In this document: piece after piece, positions 1 through 9,765 of the stretch | Layout of the letters: the number at the start of each line of letters is the position of its first letter | Numbering within the stretch: position 1 is the stretch's first letter | The notes under the pieces: generated by a model | What the model was told of the DNA's origin: nothing | What the model saw: the letters and a program-made list of their open reading frames with translations, nothing else | Databases searched by the model: none | Made by a program: the position numbers and the translations under genes | Origin: Candidatus Berkelbacteria bacterium CG_4_10_14_0_2_um_filter_35_9_33_12 | Lineage (GTDB): Bacteria > Patescibacteriota > UBA1384 > GWA2-35-9 | Length of the DNA stretch: 34,216 bases | Direction of reading: 5' to 3' | Assembly (NCBI GenBank): GCA_002793435.1 | Contig: PFQF01000015.1 | Span: 1-34,216 of the forward strand

Positions 1-70
1 AACAATTATTTGTATATAATAGGCAATAGCGGATTTGTGTATAAAAAATAAAATTAGATAAATTAGATAG

Positions 71-102
71 ATTAAAACACAACAAAAATACTGTGTTTTA
101 AT
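71..102 (-). terminator. Hairpin at the 3' end of tRNA-Gln
   Basis: A perfect 11-bp inverted repeat, ATTAAAACACA (71-81) and TGTGTTTTAAT (92-102), with a 10-nt loop abuts the encoded CCA end of the minus-strand tRNA. The stem is AT-rich. The sequence beyond it on the minus strand is T-rich but not a clean U-run. It could act as a weak intrinsic terminator or a 3' processing signal. Positions 1-70 show no gene; a TATAAT at 15-20 has no visible partner. Confidence 0.45.
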
Positions 103-175
103 GGCTCCCGGGCAGGGATTCGAACCCCGGTTCCTAGGACCAAAACCTAGTGTCCTGCCGCTAGACGACCCGGGA
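102..175 (-). tRNA. tRNA-Gln (anticodon UUG)
   Basis: Read on the minus strand this folds as a complete 74-nt cloverleaf. The 7-bp acceptor stem is TCCCGGG with CCCGGGA. The anticodon stem CTAGG/CCTAG closes the loop TTTTGGT, so the anticodon is UUG, which reads CAA/CAG glutamine codons. The T arm carries GGTTCGAATCC. The discriminator base is G and the CCA end is encoded in the gene. It is divergent from rnpB and has its own promoter about 18 nt upstream of the mature 5' end. Confidence 0.96.
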
Positions 176-199
176 ATATATTATTAGCAGAACAGATAA

Positions 200-228
200 A
201 TTATAGCTTTTTAGATTGACAAAATCAA
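200..228 (-). promoter_or_regulatory. Sigma70-type promoter of tRNA-Gln
   Basis: On the minus strand a TTGATT -35 (223-228) and a TATAAT -10 (200-205) are separated by exactly 17 nt. The predicted start near 193 would give a short 5' leader removed by RNase P. The -35 lies 1 nt from the -35 of the plus-strand rnpB promoter, so the two promoters are interleaved. Confidence 0.7.
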
Positions 229-244
229 TGTTTTGATGTATTGT
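216..244 (+). promoter_or_regulatory. Sigma70-type promoter of rnpB
   Basis: A consensus TTGACA -35 (216-221), a 17-nt spacer and a TATTGT -10 (239-244) predict a start at about 251. This coincides with the 5' end inferred from RNase P RNA pairing. The fit between promoter and RNA end supports both calls. Confidence 0.7.
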
Positions 245-250
245 AGATTC

Positions 251-531
251 AATGATGCTGGCTGTTGCCCCGCTTTGGTGGGGAGGAAAGTCCGGACACT
301 ATAGAGCAAAATTGTCCCGATGTAACATCGGGGTTGAGGAAACTCAAGGAAAGTGCCACAGAAACTAAACCTATCCTGAGCTAGTCGAAGGAAAAGGATG
401 AAAAGGGTAAACCCCAATTAGTGCAAACCAAGTGGATCTTTTGAAAACATTTAACGGCTCGTTAGTTATATAAAGATCTTGGCGCATTAGATAAATAACA
501 GTTAAAACAGAATTCGGCTTATTAGCATCTT
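251..531 (+). ncRNA. rnpB: RNase P RNA (class A, compact)
   Basis: This is the catalytic RNA of RNase P, which cuts the 5' leader from tRNA precursors. Signature blocks appear in order: GGAGGAAAGTCCGGAC (282-297), GGAAAGTGCCACAGAAAC (348-365), an L15-like GGGTAAACCCC (405-415) whose GGT can pair with tRNA CCA, and ACAGAATTCGGCTTAT (507-522). The ends close with GATGCT (254-259) against AGCATC (524-529) as P1. At about 280 nt it is roughly 100 nt shorter than the E. coli RNA. The block that lies between the GATGAAAAGG element and L15 in E. coli (P13/P14 region) appears to be missing. It is transcribed from a consensus promoter and ends at a strong hairpin. Confidence 0.93.
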
Positions 532-533
532 AA

Positions 534-563
534 TAAAAAATCCCGCTTTAACGGGATTTTTTA
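534..563. terminator. Bidirectional intrinsic terminator shared by rnpB and the convergent gene
   Basis: A perfect 12-bp inverted repeat, TAAAAAATCCCG (534-545) and CGGGATTTTTTA (552-563), encloses a 6-nt loop. It gives a GC stem base with a U-run in both directions, so it can end rnpB (+) and the 548-850 gene (-). The stop codon of the minus gene (548-550) lies in the loop, and its last sense codons, reading KKSR, form one arm. Confidence 0.85.
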
Positions 564-850
564 TTAATTGCGATATATGATTTATATTGTTGACATTTTT
601 TAACGAATAATATAAATGTTTCTTCATTCAACCACTTAAATTTATTATTATCCAGAAAATGTGAATAAAACGCTGGATAATTATATGTATCTTGTCCAAT
701 TTGTACTTTACTTTCCCTATCTATAGTTTCGAAGTAATACTCAAAAATTTGATTACTACCATCTTCTAAAAAAATATCTCCAAGAGCTATTTTAAATTGT
801 TTCTTTTTTGTGACAGCATAGATGATTATATGTTTTACTGATTGATACAT
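548..850 (-). CDS. Hypothetical protein, 100 aa
   Basis: I do not recognise this family. The start is well supported: an AGGAGG Shine-Dalgarno (855-860 on the minus strand) lies 4 nt before the ATG. No signal peptide or membrane segment is evident. The protein is lysine-, tyrosine- and phenylalanine-rich, with alternating hydrophobic residues suggesting a small mixed alpha/beta soluble domain. It converges on rnpB and ends inside their shared terminator, so its last residues are fixed partly by the hairpin. A TATAAT (896-901) and a TATACT (879-884) on the minus strand could be its -10. It could be a lineage-specific orphan. The gene call is firm, the function unknown. Confidence 0.72.
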   Translation of the reverse strand: MYQSVKHIIIYAVTKKKQFKIALGDIFLEDGSNQIFEYYFETIDRESKVQIGQDTYNYPAFYSHFLDNNKFKWLNEETFILFVKKCQQYKSYIAINKKSR

Positions 851-875
851 ACTACCTCCTTTTCAAAGTGCGTGA

Positions 876-950
876 AATAGTATACTATTCCCTAAATTAT
901 AATTAGTCAATACTTGAAAATATATAATAATAGTCTAAAATATGTATAAT
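876..950. promoter_or_regulatory. Divergent promoter region with a 14-bp palindrome
   Basis: This region lies between two divergent small genes. For the plus gene, TTGAAA (914-919) with TAAAAT (936-941) at 16-nt spacing is the best pair; TATAAT at 945-950 is another -10. For the minus gene, TTGACT (905-910) with TATACT (879-884) is spaced 20 nt, which is long. The palindrome AATAGTATACTATT (876-889) overlaps that -10 and could be an operator. Assignments are tentative. Confidence 0.35.
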
Positions 951-975
951 TTGTACTTTGAAAGGAATATGGACT

Positions 976-1395
976 ATGGATTCTAACCCAAAAACAATTT
1001 GTTTGCTAAAGTATTTAAAGGCTTTAAAATTTTTCAGACAAAGACCAGCCTATGTCGATATGATTACAGCACTATTACTTGTTACGGGAATATTATGTGC
1101 ACAAATAGAAAATTATGTTTTTCTGACATTGATTATGCTGCCAATAACATTAGTAATTATCTTAATGTATTATGTAAACGGGTCAATTTTGTCAATGATG
1201 CCCTTAATTGACGAAATGAATATTTATAAAGTAATGGAAAAACAAAAATTGATAAAATTAGAAAATCTATTAGTTGCTGATATTGAAAATAAAGAAGCAA
1301 ATTATATTGGATATGGGTATTTATGTTTAAAGGATTTTAAACAAATAATTTTTGTTAAATTTTCTTTAGAAAAAAATATATCCGATTATATATAA
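976..1395 (+). CDS. Small membrane protein, 139 aa, unknown function
   Basis: I chose the ATG at 976 over an in-frame TTG at 958 because AAAGGA (961-966) lies 9 nt upstream of it. The protein has a basic N-terminus, two predicted membrane helices at about residues 28-43 and 46-67 joined by a short turn, and a C-terminal soluble part of about 70 residues. The topology suggests a hairpin anchor with the soluble tail in the cytoplasm, given positive charges before helix 1. It resembles no family I can name. A strong terminator follows 32 nt after the stop, so it is a single-gene unit. Confidence 0.65.
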   Translation: MDSNPKTICLLKYLKALKFFRQRPAYVDMITALLLVTGILCAQIENYVFLTLIMLPITLVIILMYYVNGSILSMMPLIDEMNIYKVMEKQKLIKLENLLVADIENKEANYIGYGYLCLKDFKQIIFVKFSLEKNISDYI

Positions 1396-1427
1396 TCTTA
1401 ATGACAATTATTTCAAAACTAACAATT

Positions 1428-1450
1428 GAGCAGTTTAACTGCTCTTTTTT
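1428..1450 (+). terminator. Intrinsic terminator
   Basis: GAGCAG (1428-1433), loop TTTAA and CTGCTC (1439-1444) form a perfect 6-bp stem followed by six T residues. It ends the membrane protein gene at 976-1395. Confidence 0.9.
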
Positions 1451-1455
1451 ATACC

Positions 1456-1464
1456 TGTGGATAA
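1456..1464 (-). promoter_or_regulatory. Consensus DnaA box
   Basis: TGTGGATAA on the plus strand is the exact complement of the DnaA box TTATCCACA. It lies 8 bp upstream of a TTGACA -35 box in an intergenic region, a position where bound DnaA-ATP could affect transcription. The motif ACCTGT occurs twice around it (1454 and 1465). It is a single box, not an origin-like cluster. Confidence 0.5.
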
Positions 1465-1472
1465 CCTGTAAC

Positions 1473-1501
1473 TTGACAATAGTTAGGAATAGCATTAACT
1501 T
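1473..1501 (+). promoter_or_regulatory. Probable promoter of the 67-aa protein gene
   Basis: A consensus TTGACA -35 (1473-1478) is followed at 17 nt by TAACTT (1496-1501), a weak -10. The predicted leader of about 50 nt carries a strong Shine-Dalgarno at 1545-1550. A weak -10 with a perfect -35 would fit an activated promoter, possibly through the adjacent DnaA box. That last step is inference. Confidence 0.45.
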
Positions 1502-1559
1502 GTAAATCAGGTAATAAATAAATTCATTAATCATTTATTTGAAGGGAGGTGAATAGAAT

Positions 1560-1763
1560 ATGGCATATTCAGTAAAATCAAAAAAAACCGGTACAGATTA
1601 CATTTTGCACTCAAAAGATGTAACCTTGAAAGGTGGAAGACAACAAACAATCTACTATTTTGCAAAAGATGAAAGAGACAACGCTTTAGATGAACTTCCA
1701 GAAGGTTATGAACTAATGGAAAACTCAAGAACCGGTCTTCCAATGTTAAGAAAAGCAAAGTGA
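1560..1763 (+). CDS. Small conserved-looking protein, 67 aa
   Basis: The start is marked by GGAGGT (1545-1550), 9 nt before the ATG, the strongest ribosome-binding site in this part of the window. The product is a compact, charged, soluble protein without cysteines. It has a KKTG turn near residue 9, a KGGRQQTIYYFAK core (24-36), an ELPEGYE loop (45-51) and a SRTGLPML end (56-63). The spacing of glycine and proline turns between beta-prone segments suggests a small beta-rich fold. I cannot assign a function or gene name. It is monocistronic between its own promoter and a terminator-like hairpin, and is probably well expressed. Confidence 0.72.
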   Translation: MAYSVKSKKTGTDYILHSKDVTLKGGRQQTIYYFAKDERDNALDELPEGYELMENSRTGLPMLRKAK

Positions 1764-1775
1764 CATACGGCTTTA

Positions 1776-1826
1776 ACCAAAGAACCCTTAATCAACACCA
1801 AGCTTGAATATAGAGGGTTTTTTGGT
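1776..1826 (+). terminator. Terminator-like hairpin overlapping the next promoter
   Basis: The inverted repeat at 1776-1788 (ACCAAAGAACCCT) and 1814-1826 (AGGGTTTTTTGGT) pairs over 13 bp with one G-U. The loop is 25 nt. As a terminator the core is AACCCT/AGGGTT followed by the T-run. The -35 box of the next operon lies inside the loop and its -10 just past the stem. Confidence 0.5.
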
Positions 1827-1833
1827 ATATAAT
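1804..1833 (+). promoter_or_regulatory. Promoter of the glycan-gyrase operon
   Basis: A TTGAAT -35 (1804-1809), an 18-nt spacer and a TATAAT -10 (1828-1833) predict a start at about 1839-1841. The first ATG of the sugar transferase is at 1840, so the transcript would be leaderless. Confidence 0.6.
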
Positions 1834-1839
1834 TGTTAT

Positions 1840-3192
1840 ATGAAGAAAATGAAGTTAATTTTTTCATTTTTAGAATTGCCTCTGGATATGATGGCAATAA
1901 TTCTAGGATTTTATGTTGCCTATTATTATCGTATTCAAACCGATTATACTTATGTATGGACAATCAACGAATACTTAAAATTTACGCTCTATACAGTTCC
2001 AGCTTGGGTGCTATTATTTTCATGGATGGGTCTATATTCAACTAAAAACAGTCAGGTAGGATGGCTCGGTTTTTCGCACATTTTATCCAGCGTATCGGTT
2101 GGCATTACTCTTGTAATAGTTTGGATATTCTTATCTAAAACAGAATTTTTTTCAAGATTAATTGTGATCTATGCTTGGGTAAGTATTACTTTTTTTGTTT
2201 ATCTATTTAGATTATTACTTAAGCAACTCTATTATTATTTTTTGAAAAAAGGAATGGGTTTAAAAAATATTCTTATAGTTGGAAAAAATGAAAAATCAAT
2301 AAAATTGGCAAGAATATTTCAGAATAATTACAGGTACGGATTTAAAGTAGAAAAGATTATTGATTCAGATGCAGTATCAAAAATAGAAGATATAATAGAA
2401 AAATATAAAATAGATGAAGTTGTTATTACAGATGAAAAATTACCCGAAAAAAAGGCATTAAAGATACTTAATTATTGCCAAATTGTTGGTATAAATTTTA
2501 AAATGTCGCCAACTCTTTTAAAAGCAAAGATCATCGCTTTAGAATTTGATATTATTGAATCAATCCCACTTCTCGACCTCAAAAGAACTCCATTGGACGG
2601 TTGGGGAAAAATAATAAAAAGAATGTTGGATATTATTATTTCTCTCGTAATGATAATTGTCTTATCACCAATAATGTTGTTAGTTGCAATTATTATTAAA
2701 ATTACTTCACCAAAAGGTCCGGTACTATTTAAACAAAGTAGAGTTGGCTTAAGAAAAAACTTTAATTTTATTAAATTTAGATCTATGCATCCAGATGCTG
2801 AAAAATTACATCAGGAATATATTAAAAAATATGGTAATATGTTCAAGCTTAAAAATGATCCAAGGGTTACGAAATTCGGCAGTTTTTTAAGAAAAACTTC
2901 CCTTGATGAATTGCCACAATTTATTACCGTTCTTAAAGGTGATATGAGTATTGTTGGACCGAGACCACCTATGCCTCAAGAAGTTGAGTTGTATTCAGTT
3001 AAAGAAAAGAAAAGATTGGGAGTTAAGCCAGGTATGACTGGTTTATGGCAAGTTTCTGGTCGTTCCAACACATCGTTTGATGAATGGGTTCGTCTTGATA
3101 TATTTTATATTGAAAATTGGTCCCTGTGGTTAGATATTTCAATAATGGTAAAAACTCTCTGGACAATTTTAGGAAAAAGAGGTGCGTATTAA
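1840..3192 (+). CDS. Polyprenyl-phosphate glycosyl-1-phosphate transferase (WbaP/EpsE-like)
   Basis: This is an integral membrane enzyme that starts surface polysaccharide synthesis by moving a sugar-1-phosphate from a nucleotide sugar to undecaprenyl phosphate. The 450-aa product has four N-terminal membrane helices (about 8-30, 48-66, 82-98, 107-125), a Rossmann-like cytoplasmic domain (141-240), then the bacterial sugar transferase domain. That domain has a membrane helix at 262-286, KFRSM (312-316), the catalytic Asp-Glu pair in SLDELPQ (D356, E357), GDMSIVGPRP and PGMTGLWQVSGRS. The TTG at 1804 lies within the -35 box, so ATG 1840, at the predicted transcript 5' end, is the better start. 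The stop overlaps the next start as TAATG. The sugar transferred cannot be told from sequence. Confidence 0.93.
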   Translation: MKKMKLIFSFLELPLDMMAIILGFYVAYYYRIQTDYTYVWTINEYLKFTLYTVPAWVLLFSWMGLYSTKNSQVGWLGFSHILSSVSVGITLVIVWIFLSKTEFFSRLIVIYAWVSITFFVYLFRLLLKQLYYYFLKKGMGLKNILIVGKNEKSIKLARIFQNNYRYGFKVEKIIDSDAVSKIEDIIEKYKIDEVVITDEKLPEKKALKILNYCQIVGINFKMSPTLLKAKIIALEFDIIESIPLLDLKRTPLDGWGKIIKRMLDIIISLVMIIVLSPIMLLVAIIIKITSPKGPVLFKQSRVGLRKNFNFIKFRSMHPDAEKLHQEYIKKYGNMFKLKNDPRVTKFGSFLRKTSLDELPQFITVLKGDMSIVGPRPPMPQEVELYSVKEKKRLGVKPGMTGLWQVSGRSNTSFDEWVRLDIFYIENWSLWLDISIMVKTLWTILGKRGAY

Positions 3193-4329
3193 TGAATATT
3201 AAAAAATTAAAAGTAGCTATAGTTACAGAAAGTTTAACTCAATTTGGAGGAGCAGAAATTGTTCTAAAAAAAATGCTCCAAATGTTCCCAAATTCAACAC
3301 TATTTACACCTCTTTATAATAAAATTTTGACTGATAAACATTTTCCAGGGATTAAAATTGAAACATCATTTTTACAATATAAATACAAGATTCATAAATA
3401 TCATCGATTTTTTTTAGGACAATTGCCAAACGCATTTGAATCATTTAATTTTTCAGGTTTTGATTTAGTCATATCCAACACAAGCGCATTTTCAAAAGGA
3501 GTTAATGTACCAAAGCATATCCCATTTATCGCTTACGTACATTCACCGACAAGATATTTATGGTCAGATTTTAATAGTTATGTTAATGAAAATATTCCAA
3601 AACTTTTCAAGCCATTTAAATCAATAATTATAAAACAATTATTAAGATTAAGAAATTGGGATCTGAAAGCCTCAAAAAATGGTGATTTAATGTTGGGTAA
3701 TTCACAACATATCGTCAATCGTATAAAAAAATATTACCAACGAGAAGCATATATTCTGTACCCTTTTGCTGACACAAAAAGTTTTAATATTGATAAAAAA
3801 ATTGAAAAAGAAGATTTTTATTTTATGTCTGGTCGTTTAGTACCTTATAAAAAAATTGATATTGCAATAAGAGCCTTCAATTTAATGCCAGATAAAAAAT
3901 TATTTATTGCCGGATCAGGAAACCAATATGGAAAACTGAAAAAATTAATTAAATCTAAAAATATTCGTTTATTAGGGAGAATTGGCTTAAAAGAATTAGT
4001 TCAATATTATCAAAGAGCCAAAGGATACATATTTACACCATTAGAAGATTTTGGCATTACTCCGATTGAGGCTATGGCATGTGGAACGCCAGTCATTGCT
4101 TATGAAAAAGGGGGTGCTTTAGAAACAGTAACAAAAAACATCAGCGGAGTATTTTTTGAAAAACAAACAGAAAAATCATTAATTGATGCTCTAAATAAAT
4201 TTGAAAAAATGAATTTCAATCAAGAAAATATTCGACTGTCAGTAGTGAATAAATTTTCCCCACTTAATTTTGAAAATAGTATGCTAAAATATGTAGAGCG
4301 GGTTTTTAAATTAAAAAAAGGAGAAAAAT

Positions 4330-4337
<8 letters not shown>
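3192..4337 (+). CDS. GT4-family glycosyltransferase
   Basis: This is a GT-B fold retaining glycosyltransferase, probably adding a sugar to the lipid-linked glycan begun by the upstream enzyme. The 381-aa product has FGGAE near residue 18, the acceptor-side N-terminal domain, SGRLVPYKK (213-221) at the domain switch and the E-x7-E motif in EDFGITPIE (E285, E293), followed by MACGTPVIA. I chose ATG 3192, which overlaps the previous stop by one base and has GAGGT 8 nt upstream, over an in-frame ATG at 3117 lying deep in the previous gene. There is no signal peptide; it is cytoplasmic or membrane-peripheral. Donor and acceptor are not determinable. Confidence 0.92.
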
Positions 4338-6836
<2,499 letters not shown>

Positions 6837-6851
6837 ACATTATAAATAAAT

Positions 6852-9689
6852 ATGCAGAATAATAGCGATATTAAAAAAACACCCTTTGGGAAAATAAAAA
6901 ACGCTGAATTGGTTGAGCAAATGGAAAAATCGTATTTGGATTATGCTATGAGTGTCATTGTTTCACGAGCTTTACCAGATGTTCGAGACGGTTTGAAACC
7001 AGTCCATCGACGCATTCTATTTGCAATGCACGAATTGGGATTAAAATCGAATGTAAAATTTAGAAAATCTGCCACGGTCGTTGGTGAAGTATTGGGTAAA
7101 TACCATCCACATGGTGACAGTGCTGTTTATGATGCTATGGCACGATTAGCGCAAGATTTTTCAGTCCGTTATTTATTAGTTGATGGTCAAGGAAACTTTG
7201 GATCGGTTGACGGCGATAGTCCGGCTGCAATGCGTTACACCGAAGCTCGTATGAAAGCTATTTCTGAAGATTTATTAGCCGATATTGAAAAAGATACGGT
7301 TGATTTTACCGAAAACTATGACGCTACAAGAAAAGAACCAAAAGTACTTCCGGCAAAAGTCCCCCAACTATTATTAAATGGATCATTAGGAATTGCAGTT
7401 GGCATGGCAACCAATATTGCGCCCCATAATTTAAAAGAGGTTTGCAATGCTGTTATCGAAGTCATCGAAAAACCAGACATTAATATTGACGATTTGATGA
7501 AAGTTATTACTGGTCCTGATTTTCCAACCGGTGGAATTGCCTATAATTCCAATTCCATCAAGGAAGCATATATGACTGGTAAAGGAGCTATTGTAATTCG
7601 AGCAGTGGCAGAAATAATCGAAAATGAGAAAAACAATCGACAACAAATCATTGTTTCAGAAATTCCTTATCAAGTTAATAAATCTGAATTAATCGCTAAA
7701 ATTGCTGATCTAGTTAAAACAAAAAAGATTGAGGGAATCAGCGATATTCGGGATGAATCGGATAGAAATGAAGGGATTAGAATTGTTATCGATCTAAAAG
7801 CCAATGCATACGCTAGTAAAATATTAAATACTCTCTACGAATCAACTTCCCTACAGATAACTTTTCATATGAATACGGTGGCATTGATAAATGGTATCCA
7901 ACCAAGATTAATTAATCTTAAAGATATTTTAAATGAATTTATCAAACACCGACAAGAAATAATAAAAAGAAGAACAAAATTTGATCTTGACCGTGCCCAA
8001 GAGAGGGAACATATACTTAATGGATTAAAAATTGCTTTAGATCAAATTGATAAAATAATTTCAACCATTCGTAGTAGTGAAACTAAAGAAATAGCCCACA
8101 AAGAATTAGTAAAAAACTTTACATTGACTAGTATTCAAGCTCAAGCGATTTTAGAGATGCGTTTATCAGCTTTAGCTGGTCTTGAACAGAAAAAAATATT
8201 TGAAGAACTTGAACAAATCAGAAAAACAATTATGGATCTGATCAGTATTTTAGAAAGTAAGGAAAAAATATTAGAAATAATTAAGACTGAACAAAATGAG
8301 ATGATTGCAAAATATGGTGATGCTAGAAGAACAAAAATATCTAATCAACAAATTGGTAAATTCTCGGCTGAGGATTTAATTCCAAATAAAGAGGTTATTG
8401 TTGCCTTAACTAAAAGTGGATATATCAAAAGAATGACGGTAGATACCTTTAAAGCCCAAAAAAGAGGAGGTAAGGGAATTGTCGGTATTTCTCTTAAAGA
8501 TAAGGATAATATTTTACAGTTAGTTTATACATTTTCACACAATTGTGTCTATTTCTTTACTAATAAAGGTCGGGTTTTTGTTTCAAAAGTTTATGACATT
8601 CCTGAAGTGTCTCGAACCGCCAAGGGGCAAGCAATTGTTAATATTATTCAAATTTCTTCGGAAGAAAAAATTACAGCTATATTATCTCCCACTATTGATA
8701 AAAAATCGATTAATTATATTTTTATGGCAACTAAAAATGGTGTCATTAAAAAAACTGATTTAGAAAAATATAATAATATTAGAAAAACCGGTATTATTGC
8801 AATTGGTCTTAAAAATAATGATTTGTTGAGATTTGTTAAAATGACATCCGGTGAGGATAATGTTTTATTAGTGACTGTAAAAGGTCAAGGAATTTACTTT
8901 AATGAAAATCAACTCCGCCCGATGGGAAGATCTGCTTCTGGGGTCAGGGGTATAAAAATTCGTGAGGGTGACGAGGTCTGTTCAATGGATATTGTTAAAA
9001 ATGAAAGCCTCAAAGACTCAAATTTATTAACAGTCTTGGAAAAAGGCTATGGAAAGAGAACAATAATTTCAAAATTCTTCCGAGTTCAAAATCGAGGTGG
9101 GGTTGGTGTACGAGTTTCAAAAGTAAATCTAAAAGTAGGTACGATAATAAAGTCTTTAGTAACAACAAAGGACACAGGTGATATTGTTATGATTTCAACT
9201 AAAGGCACTACTATCAGAACTCCAATAAATAAAATAAAACGCTTGGGCAGAGACACGATGGGAGTAAAATTAATGCGCATATTGAGCGGTGAATCTGTTT
9301 CATCTGTTGAATATATACCTGAAAATATAATTGAAGAAGCAAAAAAAGAGGTCAATCTAGAAATGATTGATAATAATGAAGTGATGCAAAAAAAATCAGT
9401 AACAGAAAAAAAAACTGAAAATGTTCTTCAACAAGATGTAAAAATAGATATTTTAGCCAATAAAAATAGTGATAAAATGGTAGCAAAAAATATAGAAAAA
9501 ACAGAAATTACAAATTTGGACGAGAACAATAAAAACCCCCAAGAAGTATTAAAGGATATTAATAATAATGATTTGTTTGTTACTAAAGTAATTAATCAAG
9601 GATCAGTAAGCGATGCTCATCAAAAAAAACTGACAAATACCGAAAAAGACAATGGCAATTTGTCTGGTTTTACAACTAAAGAAGTCTAA
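6852..9689 (+). CDS. gyrA: DNA gyrase subunit A
   Basis: This is the breakage-reunion subunit of gyrase. The 945-aa product shows the winged-helix core with [10 protein letters not shown] (85-94; S90 and D94 are the quinolone-region residues in their sensitive state), catalytic Y129 in AAMRYTE, and a coiled-coil gate (about 360-490). The C-terminal beta-pinwheel carries the GyrA box as QKRGGKG (536-542), which marks gyrase rather than topoisomerase IV. Residues from about 825 to 945 form an extra low-complexity Lys/Asn/Glu/Asp tail, so the protein is about 70 aa longer than E. coli GyrA. There is no clear Shine-Dalgarno; it depends on gyrB 15 nt upstream. A terminator-like sequence overlaps its stop. 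Confidence 0.98.
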   Translation: MQNNSDIKKTPFGKIKNAELVEQMEKSYLDYAMSVIVSRALPDVRDGLKPVHRRILFAMHELGLKSNVKFRKSATVVGEVLGKYHPHGDSAVYDAMARLAQDFSVRYLLVDGQGNFGSVDGDSPAAMRYTEARMKAISEDLLADIEKDTVDFTENYDATRKEPKVLPAKVPQLLLNGSLGIAVGMATNIAPHNLKEVCNAVIEVIEKPDINIDDLMKVITGPDFPTGGIAYNSNSIKEAYMTGKGAIVIRAVAEIIENEKNNRQQIIVSEIPYQVNKSELIAKIADLVKTKKIEGISDIRDESDRNEGIRIVIDLKANAYASKILNTLYESTSLQITFHMNTVALINGIQPRLINLKDILNEFIKHRQEIIKRRTKFDLDRAQEREHILNGLKIALDQIDKIISTIRSSETKEIAHKELVKNFTLTSIQAQAILEMRLSALAGLEQKKIFEELEQIRKTIMDLISILESKEKILEIIKTEQNEMIAKYGDARRTKISNQQIGKFSAEDLIPNKEVIVALTKSGYIKRMTVDTFKAQKRGGKGIVGISLKDKDNILQLVYTFSHNCVYFFTNKGRVFVSKVYDIPEVSRTAKGQAIVNIIQISSEEKITAILSPTIDKKSINYIFMATKNGVIKKTDLEKYNNIRKTGIIAIGLKNNDLLRFVKMTSGEDNVLLVTVKGQGIYFNENQLRPMGRSASGVRGIKIREGDEVCSMDIVKNESLKDSNLLTVLEKGYGKRTIISKFFRVQNRGGVGVRVSKVNLKVGTIIKSLVTTKDTGDIVMISTKGTTIRTPINKIKRLGRDTMGVKLMRILSGESVSSVEYIPENIIEEAKKEVNLEMIDNNEVMQKKSVTEKKTENVLQQDVKIDILANKNSDKMVAKNIEKTEITNLDENNKNPQEVLKDINNNDLFVTKVINQGSVSDAHQKKLTNTEKDNGNLSGFTTKEV

Positions 9690-9720
9690 CCGATCGTATC
9701 TGCGACTGAGGCGGTTTTTT
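9688..9720 (+). terminator. Possible terminator after gyrA
   Basis: AACCG (9688-9692) can pair with CGGTT (9712-9716), which runs into six T residues. An inner TCG/CGA pair may extend it across an uneven loop. The stem is short, so this is a weak call. The 5' arm overlaps the gyrA stop codon. Confidence 0.4.
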
Positions 9721-9725
9721 GGGAT

Positions 9726-9756
9726 TTGATTGAGAAATATATCAAACTGTGATAAG
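9726..9756 (+). promoter_or_regulatory. Possible extended -10 promoter of infB
   Basis: TGTGATAAG (9748-9756) resembles an extended -10. TTGATT (9726-9731) at 19 nt or TTGAGA (9730-9735) at 15 nt could be the -35; neither spacing is ideal. The predicted start near 9763 is only about 3 nt before the infB ATG at 9766. Confidence 0.35.
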
Positions 9757-9765
9757 CTGATATAT

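Noticed and set aside
211-417. 68-codon minus-strand reading frame
   Set aside because: It lies across the rnpB promoter and RNase P RNA, whose conserved blocks explain the sequence.
1440-1560. Possible replication origin, given a DnaA box and nearby gyrB-gyrA and rnpB
   Set aside because: Only one box is present, there is no dnaA, dnaN or rpmH, and no box cluster or AT-rich unwinding array. Gyrase genes occur far from oriC in many genomes.
8545-8763. 72-codon plus-strand frame inside gyrA
   Set aside because: It overlaps the conserved pinwheel of GyrA in another frame and has no start signal.
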